The position numbers and the translations under genes were made by a program. This document shows, one piece after another, positions 36,233-44,328 of a stretch of 64,000 nucleotides of DNA; position 1 is the stretch's first letter; the number at the start of each line of letters is the position of its first letter. Source of the stretch: Ornithinimicrobium sediminis. Lineage in GTDB: Bacteria; Actinomycetota; Actinomycetes; Actinomycetales; Dermatophilaceae. Location: contig NZ_JAJSDQ010000002.1 of the NCBI RefSeq assembly GCF_021272345.1, forward strand, positions 186,001-250,000, in the 5' to 3' direction. The notes below the pieces were generated by a model that was not told the origin of the DNA, ran no database searches, and saw nothing but the letters and a program-made list of their open reading frames with translations.

Positions 36233-37446
36233 TCCGTCGGGCGCTGACGGGGGAGCGGGTGCCCTTCGTCCTGACGGTGCTGGCCGTCTGGACCCTTCTG
36301 CGGATCGTGACCACGACGATCCTGCTCTGGGTCACGTATGCCGAGCAGGACCCGTCGGTCTTCACCGGGACCCAGCCCCCCTTCTTCGACGTCGCGATCC
36401 TGTGGGACGGCAAGTGGTACCAGCGGATCGCGGTCGAGGGCTACCCCGGCGAGCTGCCCGTCGACGCTGCCGGCGACGTGCAGCAGAACCCCTGGGCCTT
36501 CTACCCGGTGTTCCCCCTGACGGTCCGCCTCCTCATGGGGGGGACCGGGCTGCCCTTCGGCGTCGCTGCGACCGCCGTCGCGACGGTGCTGGGGTATGCC
36601 GCCGCTCTCGCCATCGCCGGGCTGCTGCGGCACCTGGTGGGGGCACCGGGCGCGCTGGCTGCGGTAGCCCTCGTGGGAGCCTTCCCTGCTGCACCGACGC
36701 TCCAGGTGGCCTACACCGAGTCGCTGGCACTGCTGCTCCTCGCCACCGTCCTGTGGCTGCTGGTGCGTCGCCGCTGGCTGCCCGCAGCGGGTGTCGCCCT
36801 GCTGACCGGGCTGGCGCGCCCGATCGCCCTCCCGCTCGGGCTGGTGGCGCTCGTCGCCGTCCTCGTGCGCTGGCGCTCGCGGCACGAGGAGCCGATCTCG
36901 CGGGGCGAGGGGCTCGGCATGGTCTCCGCCCTGGCAGCCTGTGCCGCGTCCGGCCTCATCTGGCCGGCCGTCGCCTGGGTGCGGACGGGCAGGCCCGACG
37001 CCTACACGGTGACGATGTCGGCCTGGCGGCAGGGAGAGCCGATCACCCCCTTCGTGCCCACGGTCGAGGTCACCCAGCTCCTCTTCGGTGACCTGCGCGG
37101 GCCGCTGCTGCTGCTGGGGGCCGGTGGTCTGCTGGTGCTGGCCGTGGCAGGGCCGTGGGCCCGCGGGCTGGGCGTCGAGCTGCGCACGTGGTGCCTGGCC
37201 TACCCGCTCTACCTCGCCGCCGCGCTCGACCCGTGGACGAGCATCTACCGCTACCTGCTGCCGCTCTTCCCGCTCTTCGTGCTGCTGGTCGGGGCCGGCT
37301 GGGCGCGCGACGACCGGCGAGGACGACAACCCGGGTGGCTGCTGGGCGTGCGCACCGCCGTCCTGGTCACCCTCTTCGTGGGGTGGCAGGTGTGGTGGAC
37401 CTGGGAGCTGTTCCGCTTCGTCCCGCCGAGCGACTTCCCGCCGTGA
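36229..37446 (+). CDS. Mannosyltransferase-like integral membrane protein (PIG-V-like)
   Basis: A 405-residue polytopic membrane protein with about 10-11 hydrophobic segments. The first extracytoplasmic loop carries ILWDGKWYQRIAVEGYP, which matches the D-x-K/R-W-Y..IA..GY pattern of PIG-V-type polyprenyl-phosphate-mannose-dependent GT-C transferases, with the Asp as likely catalytic residue. Donor and acceptor are inferred only. The ATG overlaps the tag stop (ATGA). Confidence 0.82.
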   Translation: MIRRALTGERVPFVLTVLAVWTLLRIVTTTILLWVTYAEQDPSVFTGTQPPFFDVAILWDGKWYQRIAVEGYPGELPVDAAGDVQQNPWAFYPVFPLTVRLLMGGTGLPFGVAATAVATVLGYAAALAIAGLLRHLVGAPGALAAVALVGAFPAAPTLQVAYTESLALLLLATVLWLLVRRRWLPAAGVALLTGLARPIALPLGLVALVAVLVRWRSRHEEPISRGEGLGMVSALAACAASGLIWPAVAWVRTGRPDAYTVTMSAWRQGEPITPFVPTVEVTQLLFGDLRGPLLLLGAGGLLVLAVAGPWARGLGVELRTWCLAYPLYLAAALDPWTSIYRYLLPLFPLFVLLVGAGWARDDRRGRQPGWLLGVRTAVLVTLFVGWQVWWTWELFRFVPPSDFPP

Positions 37447-37459
37447 GCCCTCGCGGCTC
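37445..37459. terminator. Short hairpin between convergent genes at 37.45 kb
   Basis: gagcc-ctcgc-ggctc, 5-bp arms, overlapping the mannosyltransferase stop and 6 bp from the opposing stop. Confidence 0.4.
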
Positions 37460-37464
37460 CGGGG

Positions 37465-38253
37465 TCAGTGCCCGGTGAAGGTGGGCCGCTCCTTGGCGAG
37501 GAAGGCGGCCACCGCCGCGGCGTGGTCGGCGCTGGTCCCGGTGCGGTCCATCATGTCGGCCTCGTGGGCCAGCGACTCCGTCAGCGGGTGCCCGGCCGAG
37601 AAGGCGAGCGCCCGCCGCATCGCTCCGTAGGCGAGGGTGGGGCCCGCAGCGAGCTGGGCCGCCACCTCGGCGACCCGCTGCTCCAGTGCGTCGACGGGGA
37701 CCACCTCGGTGGCCAGTCCGAGCTCGGCGGCCTCGGCGGCCTTGACCGTGCGGGGCATGAAGAGGAGCTCCTTGGCCTTGGCCACGCCGACAAGCCGCTG
37801 CAGCGACCACGACGACCCGGAGTCGCAGGACAGCGCGACCCCCGCGAAGGCGAGGTTGAAGCCCGCGGTGTCGGCGACGTAGCGCAGGTCCGCGGCGAAC
37901 GCGAAGGCTGCTCCGGCGCCGGCCGCGACCCCGTTGACAGCGGCGACGACAGGTTTGTCCATCGTGGCGATGAGCCGGACGACCGGGTTGTAGTGCTCGC
38001 GCACCGTGGACCACAGTGCCGCGGCGTCCTCCTGGAGCAGCCTCACGTGCTCCTTGAGGTCCTGTCCCACGCAGAAGGCCGGCCCGCTGCCGGTGAGGAC
38101 GACGCACCGCACCGCCGGATCCTCCGCGACGTCCTGCAACGCCGCCAGCAGTGACTCCTTCGTGGCGATGTCCAGGGAGTTCATCGCCTCGGGTCGCTCG
38201 AAGCGCACCGTGGCCACGCCACCGCCACGGGTCACGCTCACCGGCTCAGTCAT
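37465..38253 (-). CDS. Enoyl-CoA hydratase/isomerase family protein, PaaG-like
   Basis: Crotonase-fold protein of 262 residues. The oxyanion-hole segments are GPAFCVGQDLKEH and VNGVAAGAGAAFAFAADLRY; the D-S pair in LSCDSGSSWSLQRLVG resembles PaaG (1,2-epoxyphenylacetyl-CoA isomerase), where an Asp is catalytic. The start has GAGGAGG and overlaps the paaX-like gene by 8 nt. The rest of the phenylacetate pathway is not in the window, so the true substrate is uncertain. Confidence 0.87.
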   Translation of the reverse strand: MTEPVSVTRGGGVATVRFERPEAMNSLDIATKESLLAALQDVAEDPAVRCVVLTGSGPAFCVGQDLKEHVRLLQEDAAALWSTVREHYNPVVRLIATMDKPVVAAVNGVAAGAGAAFAFAADLRYVADTAGFNLAFAGVALSCDSGSSWSLQRLVGVAKAKELLFMPRTVKAAEAAELGLATEVVPVDALEQRVAEVAAQLAAGPTLAYGAMRRALAFSAGHPLTESLAHEADMMDRTGTSADHAAAVAAFLAKERPTFTGH

Positions 38254-39061
38254 CGGGTCCTCCTCGTGTCGCGGGTGCCTGGTCACGGGTCTCGGCCAGG
38301 ACTGCCGTGACGAACATACGGGCTGCGGGCTGCAGCTCGTCGGCCACCTCGAGGAAGCGCTCCCGTGCGGACTGCCCCGGCCAGCCGGCCGGCAGCACCT
38401 CCCGGGGGAGCCCGGGGTCGGTGAACATGAACTTGCGCCACCGGTGGACGAGGTCGGTGCGCACGGGGTAGGCGTCCTCGGGGGCCAGCGCGGAGGCCAC
38501 CTCGAGGTCGGGGATGCCGGCCAGGAAGGCGCCGTAGGCCTCGCTGAGCTCCTGCAGGTCCCAGACCTGCCGCACGAGGGCCACCGGGTCCTCCTGGGAG
38601 GGCCCGTGGAAGTCGGTCCACGTGACGTCGGCGTCCTGCAGTGTCTCGGCGAGCTCGGTGCTGCGGTGCGGGCTCACCCACGTGGACTGGGCCAGCCGGC
38701 CGTAGCCGAGGTAGCCCAGGTTGGCCGACAGCCGGTCGCGCAGGGAGCGGTCCTTCGGCGCGTCCACGACCACCACGTGCCAGCGTCCGTCCCACGGGTC
38801 TCCGCCTGCGGCGTAGATGCGCTGGTGTGCACGGCGCAGCCGCTCCCGGGCCACCGGGGTCGCGGCATACCCGCGGAGCCCGTCGATGGTCCGGGGCTGC
38901 AGCCACCCCTGCGCCACCATCCGGGAGACGGCGGTGCGGGTGGCCGGTGGCTGGATGCCGCACGTCCGGGTCAGCGTGATCACCGCCGAGATGGGTGCCC
39001 AGTACCCGTGACCGGCCAGATGGTCGCCGTACAGGTCGAATACCGCTGAACGCGCTTGCAC
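38246..39061 (-). CDS. paaX: PaaX family transcriptional regulator
   Basis: A 271-residue repressor of the PaaX family. An N-terminal winged helix (SAVITLTRTCGIQPPATRTA) is followed by the PaaX central and C-terminal domains (WDGRWHVVVVDAPKDRSLRD, FHGPSQEDPVALVRQVWDL and HRWRKFMFTDPGLPREVLP). In other bacteria PaaX represses phenylacetate catabolism and is released by phenylacetyl-CoA. It sits first in a two-gene unit with a PaaG-like enzyme and probably controls that unit. The GTG start is tentative because no clear site precedes it. Confidence 0.88.
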   Translation of the reverse strand: MQARSAVFDLYGDHLAGHGYWAPISAVITLTRTCGIQPPATRTAVSRMVAQGWLQPRTIDGLRGYAATPVARERLRRAHQRIYAAGGDPWDGRWHVVVVDAPKDRSLRDRLSANLGYLGYGRLAQSTWVSPHRSTELAETLQDADVTWTDFHGPSQEDPVALVRQVWDLQELSEAYGAFLAGIPDLEVASALAPEDAYPVRTDLVHRWRKFMFTDPGLPREVLPAGWPGQSARERFLEVADELQPAARMFVTAVLAETRDQAPATRGGPDD

Positions 39062-39192
39062 GAGGTCCAGTGTGCCCGACTGATTAGGACGTGTGCTGGA
39101 GATCGGGGGATACTGGGCTGCGACTAATTCAGCTCAGCCGCAGACGAGCGGTGGGCGTTTGCGGCGCCGCCGCGTCAGGAGGAAGGTTCACG

Positions 39193-39360
39193 ATGGCAGC
39201 TATGAAGCCTCGCACCGGGGACGGGCCCCTCGAGGTCACCAAGGAGGGACGGGGCATCGTCCTGCGCATGCCGCTCGAGGGGGGCGGCCGCCTGGTCGTC
39301 GAGATGAACGCCGAGGAGGCGGGCGCCCTCGGCGACGCGATCAAGGACTGCCTGGGCTGA
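39193..39360 (+). CDS. DUF3117 domain-containing small protein
   Basis: A 55-residue protein that matches DUF3117 over its full length: MAAMKPRTGDGPLEVTKEG, then GRGIVLRMPLEGGGRLVVEM and a C-terminal ALGDAIKDCL. It is common in actinobacteria and has no known function. The ATG is preceded by AGGAGGAAGG, which rejects longer in-frame starts. The gene is immediately followed by an exceptionally strong palindromic terminator, suggesting high expression. Confidence 0.93.
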   Translation: MAAMKPRTGDGPLEVTKEGRGIVLRMPLEGGGRLVVEMNAEEAGALGDAIKDCLG

Positions 39361-39373
39361 GTCTCCCCTGTCA

Positions 39374-39415
39374 GCACGAGGGCCCCGTCGTCTCGAGACG
39401 ACGGGGCCCTCGTGC
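39374..39415. terminator. Perfect 42-bp palindrome between DUF3117 and O-methyltransferase genes
   Basis: Two exactly complementary 21-bp arms around 39394/39395 (centre tctcgaga), 13 bp after the DUF3117 stop and 21 bp from the opposing stop. It should form a very stable hairpin on both strands and act as a bidirectional terminator. Confidence 0.88.
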
Positions 39416-39436
39416 GTGCGGGTGCGGACGGCTCGC

Positions 39437-40069
39437 TCAGCGGCGGACTGCGGCGAAGAGCCCGTCGCCGGCGGGCAGCAGGCAGGGGAGCAGGCGCTCG
39501 TCCTCGCGCAGCTGCTTGCCGAGGTCGCGCAGCGTCACCGTCGTCTCGTCCCGGGCCGCGGGGTCGGCCACCTGGTCTTGCCAGAGCATGTTGTCCACCG
39601 CGAGGACCCCTCCGCTGCGCAGCAGCCGCACCGCCTGCTCGACATAGACCGGGTAGGCGTCCTTGTCCGCGTCGACGAGCACCATGTCGTAGGCGCCGTC
39701 GGTGAGCCGGGGCAGCACCTGGGCGGCGTCGCCACCGATCACCCGGGTGCGCTGAGGGGGCACGCCCGCTGCGGCGTAGGCCTGACGGGCCGCACGCTGG
39801 TGGGCGGGCTCGGCGTCGATCGTGGTGAGGACCCCGTCCGGGCTCATGCCCTCCAGCAGCCAGAGGCCTGAGGCACCGGCGCCGGTGCCGATCTCGACCA
39901 CGTGCCGGGCAGCGACGGCGGCGGCCAGCAGGCGCAGGGTCGCACCCACGGACGACGGCACCGGGGTGCAGCCCAGCCCCTCACCGCGCAGGGTCGCCTG
40001 CTCCACCACCTCGGCGGGCGTGATGAACTCCTCGGCGTAGGTCCATGAGGCCATGCGTGGGGCTGCCAT
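39437..40069 (-). CDS. SAM-dependent O-methyltransferase (Rv1220c-like)
   Basis: Class I methyltransferase of the methyltransferase-3 (catechol-type) family, 210 residues. SAM motif VVEIGTGAGASGLWLL, the acidic loop TTIDAEPAHQRAAR, metal-binding DMVLVDADKDAYP and LAVDNMLWQD are intact. The natural acceptor is unknown. It lies divergently next to sigE, exactly as Rv1220c does in M. tuberculosis. ATG 40069 is selected by the TAGGCT leaderless module. Confidence 0.91.
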   Translation of the reverse strand: MAAPRMASWTYAEEFITPAEVVEQATLRGEGLGCTPVPSSVGATLRLLAAAVAARHVVEIGTGAGASGLWLLEGMSPDGVLTTIDAEPAHQRAARQAYAAAGVPPQRTRVIGGDAAQVLPRLTDGAYDMVLVDADKDAYPVYVEQAVRLLRSGGVLAVDNMLWQDQVADPAARDETTVTLRDLGKQLREDERLLPCLLPAGDGLFAAVRR

Positions 40070-40082
40070 GGGACCCAGCCTA
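40070..40082 (-). promoter_or_regulatory. Leaderless promoter -10 of the O-methyltransferase gene
   Basis: Minus-strand TAGGCT (40082-40077), 7 nt, then ATG at 40069. Confidence 0.58.
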
Positions 40083-40197
40083 GTGCGCGGGGCCGCACGT
40101 GCCCGACGGCGTGACCTGTCAGACAATCCACAGGTTGCGCTGCCACGATCGAGGCCCGACGCACCCCCCGTGCGACGCCCGTGAGGAGGTTCGCGAG

Positions 40198-40803
40198 ATG
40201 GAGACCCCCGTCCCCCAGGTCCCGCCCTCCTCCGTCGCGCCGGAATGGCAGCCACCCACGTGGGAGGACGTCGTGCGCGACCACTCCGCCCGTGTCTACC
40301 GGCTCTCCTACCGGCTCACCGGCAACCAGCACGACGCCGAGGACCTCACGCACGACGTGTTCGTCCGGGTCTTCCGCTCGCTCGACTCCTACCGGCCCGG
40401 CACCTTCGAGGGCTGGCTGCACCGCATCACGACCAACCTCTTCCTGGACCGCGCCCGCCGCAAGCAGCGCATCCGCTTCGACGCGCTCTCCGACGAGCTC
40501 GCGGCCCGTCTCCCGTCGCGGACCGGTGCCCCGGAGGAGGTCTTCGACGTCACCCACCTCGACGGGGACATCCAGGCAGCGCTGGACGCGCTCTCCCCGC
40601 AGTTCCGGGCCGCGGTCGTGCTCTGCGACATCGAGGGCTACTCCTACGAGGAGGTCGCCCAGACGCTCGGGATCAAGCTGGGCACCGTGCGCTCCCGCAT
40701 CCATCGGGGCCGCGCGCAGCTGCGCCAGTCGCTGGCCCACCGCGAGCCCGCACGCGCCACACGGCCCGCACGCCCGGGGCGCGCCGTCCCGGTGCTGGGC
40801 TGA
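40198..40803 (+). CDS. sigE: ECF RNA polymerase sigma factor, SigE type
   Basis: Group IV (ECF) sigma factor of 201 residues. Region 2 ([20 protein letters not shown]) and region 4 ([20 protein letters not shown]) are intact. Position between Rv1220c-like and htrA-like genes identifies it as the SigE orthologue, which in mycobacteria drives envelope-stress responses. The ATG has AGGAGG with a 9-nt spacer; a GACAAT -10 candidate lies about 70 bp upstream. No anti-sigma gene follows: the HtrA-like gene starts 48 bp after the stop. Confidence 0.92.
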   Translation: METPVPQVPPSSVAPEWQPPTWEDVVRDHSARVYRLSYRLTGNQHDAEDLTHDVFVRVFRSLDSYRPGTFEGWLHRITTNLFLDRARRKQRIRFDALSDELAARLPSRTGAPEEVFDVTHLDGDIQAALDALSPQFRAAVVLCDIEGYSYEEVAQTLGIKLGTVRSRIHRGRAQLRQSLAHREPARATRPARPGRAVPVLG

Positions 40804-40838
40804 CCGGTCCGGGGGACCGGGCAGCACCGTCGATCAGG

Positions 40839-40851
40839 CAGAATCAGCCGT
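40839..40851 (+). promoter_or_regulatory. Possible leaderless -10 of the HtrA-like protease gene
   Basis: CAGAAT at 40839-40844, 7 nt, then ATG at 40852. It matches the NANNNT pattern only loosely. Confidence 0.35.
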
Positions 40852-42090
40852 ATGCCCGACGACGAGCGCACCCAGGGTCTCCCCGTGGACACCCCATGGT
40901 CCCGGACCGGGCCTGCACCTCTGCCTCCACCCTTAGCCCACCCCGCGCCCCCGACGTCGGCCCACCCTGCGCGCCAGGGGAACCGCGCCGGTCGGGGCGC
41001 GGGTCCGCTCACCGTCCTGCTGACCGCACTCCTGGCCGGTCTCGTGGGCGGCCTGGCCGGAGGGTATGCGGTGAGCAGGGGCGGCGACACCTCGGCCGGT
41101 GGTCCGACCGTCACCGAGGCTGTGCCGGTGTCGTCCGACTCGTCCTCCGGCGGTGCGACGGTGAGCCAGATCGCCCGGGTCGCACTGCCCAGCGTCGTGT
41201 TCATCACCGTGGAGTCGGACAGCGACAGCGGCGTCGGCTCGGGCTTCGTCATCCGGGAGGACGGCTACATCGTCACGAACAACCACGTCATCGAGGCGGC
41301 TGCCGACGGTGACGGAGAGGTGACCGTCGAGTTCACCGACGGCGAGTCGCTGCCCGCCGAGCTCGTGGGCGGTGACGCCAACTACGACATCGCGGTGCTC
41401 AAGGTCGACCGGGACGGACTGCCGGCCCTGGAGTTCGGGGACTCCCAGGCCCTGCAGGTCGGGGCGCCGGTCGTGGCGGTCGGTGCGCCGCTGGGGCTGG
41501 ACAACACGGTGACCTCGGGCATCGTGTCGGCCCTCGACCGCCCGGTGGTGGCCGGCGACGTCGAGAGCACCTCCTACATCAACGCGATCCAGACCGACGC
41601 CGCGATCAACCCGGGCAACTCGGGTGGCCCGCTGCTGGACATGGCCGCGCGCGTCGTGGGGGTCAACTCGGCGATCGCGCAGCTGCCCAACAGTGCCGGC
41701 CTGAGCCCGGGGGGCAGCATCGGCCTCGGCTTCGCGATCCCTGCCGACCAGGCGGAGCGCACGGCCTCCCAGCTGATCGAGACCGGGACGAGCGACTACC
41801 CGGTGATGGGCATCCACGTGGACGTCCAGTACGCCGGGGAGGGTGCCCGCGTGCTGACCGAGGCCACCGAGGACGTCGAGCCGGTCATCCCCGGTGGACC
41901 TGCTGCGGAGGCCGGGGTGCGCCCCGGTGACGTGATCCTGGAGATCGACGGTCGGCGCATCGACGACAGCAGCCAGCTCATCGTGGTGCTGCGCTCCTAC
42001 CGGATCGGGGACAGCGTGCAGGTCCTGGTCCGGTCCTCCGACGGCGACGAGCGCACCGTCTCGGTGACGCTGCAGGGGTCGAACGGGTGA
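40852..42090 (+). CDS. HtrA-like S1C serine protease with PDZ domain
   Basis: Membrane-anchored envelope quality-control protease of 412 residues. A Pro-rich cytosolic N-terminus is followed by one membrane helix (TVLLTALLAGLVGGLAGGYA, about residues 59-78), then a trypsin-like domain with His145 (TNNHV), Asp179 (NYDIAVLKVD) and Ser257 (GNSGGPLL). A single PDZ domain starts near residue 315 and includes GVRPGDVILEIDG. It matches the M. tuberculosis HtrA position after sigE and probably degrades misfolded secreted proteins. Confidence 0.94.
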   Translation: MPDDERTQGLPVDTPWSRTGPAPLPPPLAHPAPPTSAHPARQGNRAGRGAGPLTVLLTALLAGLVGGLAGGYAVSRGGDTSAGGPTVTEAVPVSSDSSSGGATVSQIARVALPSVVFITVESDSDSGVGSGFVIREDGYIVTNNHVIEAAADGDGEVTVEFTDGESLPAELVGGDANYDIAVLKVDRDGLPALEFGDSQALQVGAPVVAVGAPLGLDNTVTSGIVSALDRPVVAGDVESTSYINAIQTDAAINPGNSGGPLLDMAARVVGVNSAIAQLPNSAGLSPGGSIGLGFAIPADQAERTASQLIETGTSDYPVMGIHVDVQYAGEGARVLTEATEDVEPVIPGGPAAEAGVRPGDVILEIDGRRIDDSSQLIVVLRSYRIGDSVQVLVRSSDGDERTVSVTLQGSNG

Positions 42091-42130
42091 CGGCTGCCAT
42101 AGTTGACCCCGTGACGCGAGGGGTCTGCTG

Positions 42131-42580
42131 ATGCTGAACATCCAGGGTGGCGAGCTGCTGCTCCTGCTCGTCCTCGCCGTCGTCATCCTGGGCCCCCACC
42201 GGCTGCCGGAGTATGCCGCCAAGCTGGCCCACGCGGTGCGTGCGCTGCGCGACATGGCCGAGGGCGCCAAGACCCAGATCAAGCAGGAGATGGGCCCGGC
42301 GTTCGACGACATCGACTGGCGCCAGCTCGACCCCCGGCAGTACGACCCGCGACGGATCGTCCGGGACGCGCTGTCCACGCCGTCAGGCTCCCCCGCGGGG
42401 CCCGGCCAGAGCGCCGCAGGGGCCACGACGACCGCGGCCGCCGCCGGCATGGTGCCGGTGGAGCCGACGACGTCCCAGCGGTCGCCCGCAGGCGCGCGGA
42501 GCCCTCGCTCCCGCCCTCGTCGGACCCGTGTGCGTCACGACCCGGCGCTGCCCACCCCGTTCGACGTCGACGCGACCTGA
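42131..42580 (+). CDS. tatB: Twin-arginine translocation protein TatB
   Basis: Sec-independent translocase subunit of 149 residues. One N-terminal helix (ELLLLLVLAVVILGP) is followed by the HRLPEYAAKLAHAVR amphipathic hinge (GP motif intact), then a charged, Pro/Ala/Arg-rich tail. A CATAGT -10 at 42098-42103 and GAGGGG site support the ATG at 42131. Gene order htrA-tatB matches mycobacteria. Its stop codon lies inside a hairpin shared with mrp. Confidence 0.93.
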   Translation: MLNIQGGELLLLLVLAVVILGPHRLPEYAAKLAHAVRALRDMAEGAKTQIKQEMGPAFDDIDWRQLDPRQYDPRRIVRDALSTPSGSPAGPGQSAAGATTTAAAAGMVPVEPTTSQRSPAGARSPRSRPRRTRVRHDPALPTPFDVDAT

Positions 42581-42593
42581 GCCCTGCGGCTCA
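42578..42593. terminator. Hairpin containing the stop codons of both tatB and mrp
   Basis: tgagcc-ctgc-ggctca, perfect 6-bp arms; the left arm begins with the tatB TGA and the right arm ends with the complement of the mrp TGA. It is the only sequence between the two genes. Confidence 0.5.
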
Positions 42594-43727
42594 CACCCGC
42601 GAGGTGGGGGTGATGCCGAGCTTGCGTCCGGCCAGGCCACGCCCGCGCGCCGCGAGCCCCCGGGCGACCGCCCGCAGTGCGGTGGCGGCCGGCGAGTCGG
42701 GTTCGCCGAGCACGACCGGGACCCCGCGGTCGCCGCCCTCGCGGACCAGGGTGTCCAGCGGCACCTGGCCCAGCAGAGGCACCTCCGCGCCGATCGAGCG
42801 GCTGAGCGAGTCGGCGACCTGCCGGCCGCCCCCGGACCCGAAGATCTCCTGGCGGCTGCCGTCCGGCATCTCCAGCCACGACATGTTCTCGATGACGCCC
42901 ACCAGCCGCTGGTGGGTCTGCAGCGCGATCGCGCCGGCCCGCTCGGCGACCTCGGCAGCCGCCTGCTGCGGGGTGGTGACGACGATGAGCTCGGAGTTGG
43001 GCAGCAGCTGCGCCACGGTGATGGCGATGTCCCCGGTGCCGGGCGGCAGGTCGAGCAGCAGCACGTCGAGGTCGCCCCAGAAGACGTCCCCGAGGAACTG
43101 CTGCATGGCCCGGTGCAGCATCGGCCCGCGCCACACCACCGGCTGGTTGCCGGGGACAAACATGCCGATCGAGATGACCTTCACGTCCTGGGCGACCGGC
43201 GGCAGGATCATGTCGTCGACCTGGGTCGGCGCGTGGGCGACCCCCAGCATCCGGGGCACCGAGAAGCCGTAGATGTCGGCGTCGACCACGCCGACCCGCA
43301 GCCCCTGCTGAGCCATGGAGGCCGCGAGGTTGACGGTGACCGACGACTTGCCCACGCCCCCCTTCCCGGAGGCCACGGCATACACCCGGGTGAGCGTGTC
43401 GGGCCGGGCGAAGGGGATCTCGCGCTCGGGAGCGTTGCCCCTCAGGTTCGAGCGGAGGTCGGCGCGCTGCTGGTCACTCATGACGCCCAGCCGCACCTGC
43501 ACCTCGCGCACCCCCTCGACCCCGGTCAGCGCGGCGGTGACCTCCTTGGTGATGGTCTCCTTCATGGGGCATCCGGGGACGGTCAGCAGGATGGTGGCCA
43601 GCACCCCGCCCGACTCGTCGACGTCGACGGACTCGACCATGCCGAGCTCGGTGATCGGCTTGCGGATCTCTGGGTCGTCGACGGTGGCCAGAGCAGCATG
43701 CAGGGCGTCGAGGGAGGGGACAGGCAT
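42591..43727 (-). CDS. mrp: Mrp/NBP35 family iron-sulfur carrier ATPase (ApbC)
   Basis: P-loop ATPase of 378 residues thought to hold and transfer Fe-S clusters. The N-terminal MIP18-like domain (VDDPEIRKPITELGMVESV) is followed by the deviant Walker A ASGKGGVGKSS, DADIYGFSVPRMLG and LLDLPPGTGD. No C-x-x-C occurs in the region corresponding to the cluster motif (NMSWLEMPDGSRQEIFG), which I recall as typical for actinobacterial Mrp. The ATG follows a TACCAT leaderless module. Confidence 0.94.
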   Translation of the reverse strand: MPVPSLDALHAALATVDDPEIRKPITELGMVESVDVDESGGVLATILLTVPGCPMKETITKEVTAALTGVEGVREVQVRLGVMSDQQRADLRSNLRGNAPEREIPFARPDTLTRVYAVASGKGGVGKSSVTVNLAASMAQQGLRVGVVDADIYGFSVPRMLGVAHAPTQVDDMILPPVAQDVKVISIGMFVPGNQPVVWRGPMLHRAMQQFLGDVFWGDLDVLLLDLPPGTGDIAITVAQLLPNSELIVVTTPQQAAAEVAERAGAIALQTHQRLVGVIENMSWLEMPDGSRQEIFGSGGGRQVADSLSRSIGAEVPLLGQVPLDTLVREGGDRGVPVVLGEPDSPAATALRAVARGLAARGRGLAGRKLGITPTSRV

Positions 43728-43740
43728 GCTCCCTATGGTA
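43728..43740 (-). promoter_or_regulatory. Leaderless promoter -10 of mrp
   Basis: Minus-strand TACCAT (43740-43735), 7 nt, then ATG at 43727. Confidence 0.58.
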
Positions 43741-43749
43741 GGTCGCCGC

Positions 43750-44328
43750 TCAGCGGTCCCGGTCCCCGGCCTCGTCCGGCTCGTGGGCCACCTCCGCGTT
43801 CACGACCCGCAGCCCGCGTTCCTCCATGTCGTCCAGCAGGCCCCGCAGCTCGGAGCGGACGAAGTCACGCGTCGCCGCGTCCCTGAGTGCGATGCGCAGG
43901 GCCGCCACCTCCCGGGTGAGGAACTCGGTGTCGGCGAGGTTGCGCTCGTCGCGGGTGCGGTCCTGCTCCATCATGACCTTGTCGCGGTCGGCCTGGCGGT
44001 TCTGTGCCAGCAGGATGAGCGGTGCGGCATACGACGCCTGCAGGCTGAGCATCAGCGTCAGGAAGATGAACGCGTAGGGGTCGAACCGCAGGTCCGCCGG
44101 GGCCAGGCTGTTCCAGAGCAGCCAGACGATGACGAACATCGTCATGTAGAACAGGAACCGCGCGGTGCCCATGAACCGGGCGAACGTCTCGGCGAAGCGT
44201 CCGAAGGCGTCGGGGTCCATGCGGGGCTGCCACAACGGGTTGCGACGGTCGACGAGGGGCTGGTCCAGCCGGGCGGCCGGCCTGCCGCCGGGTCGCACCG
44301 CCGCCCGGGGGCGCGTGGGCTCAGACAT
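43750..44328 (-). CDS. DUF1003 membrane protein
   Basis: A 192-residue protein with a basic N-terminus, two membrane helices in the DUF1003 core (RFLFYMTMFVIVWLLWNSL and FIFLTLMLSLQASYAAPLIL) and a charged C-terminal helix. The family has no settled function. It overlaps the MgtE-N/CBS gene by 8 nt and is therefore co-translated with it; M. tuberculosis keeps the same pair (Rv1232c-Rv1231c, from memory). Confidence 0.89.
   Translation of the reverse strand: MSEPTRPRAAVRPGGRPAARLDQPLVDRRNPLWQPRMDPDAFGRFAETFARFMGTARFLFYMTMFVIVWLLWNSLAPADLRFDPYAFIFLTLMLSLQASYAAPLILLAQNRQADRDKVMMEQDRTRDERNLADTEFLTREVAALRIALRDAATRDFVRSELRGLLDDMEERGLRVVNAEVAHEPDEAGDRDR

Noticed and set aside
39077-39133. Loosely symmetric ctgattag / ctaattcag pair between paaX and the DUF3117 gene
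   Set aside because: The arms differ by an insertion and I do not have a trustworthy PaaX consensus for this lineage, so I do not call an operator.
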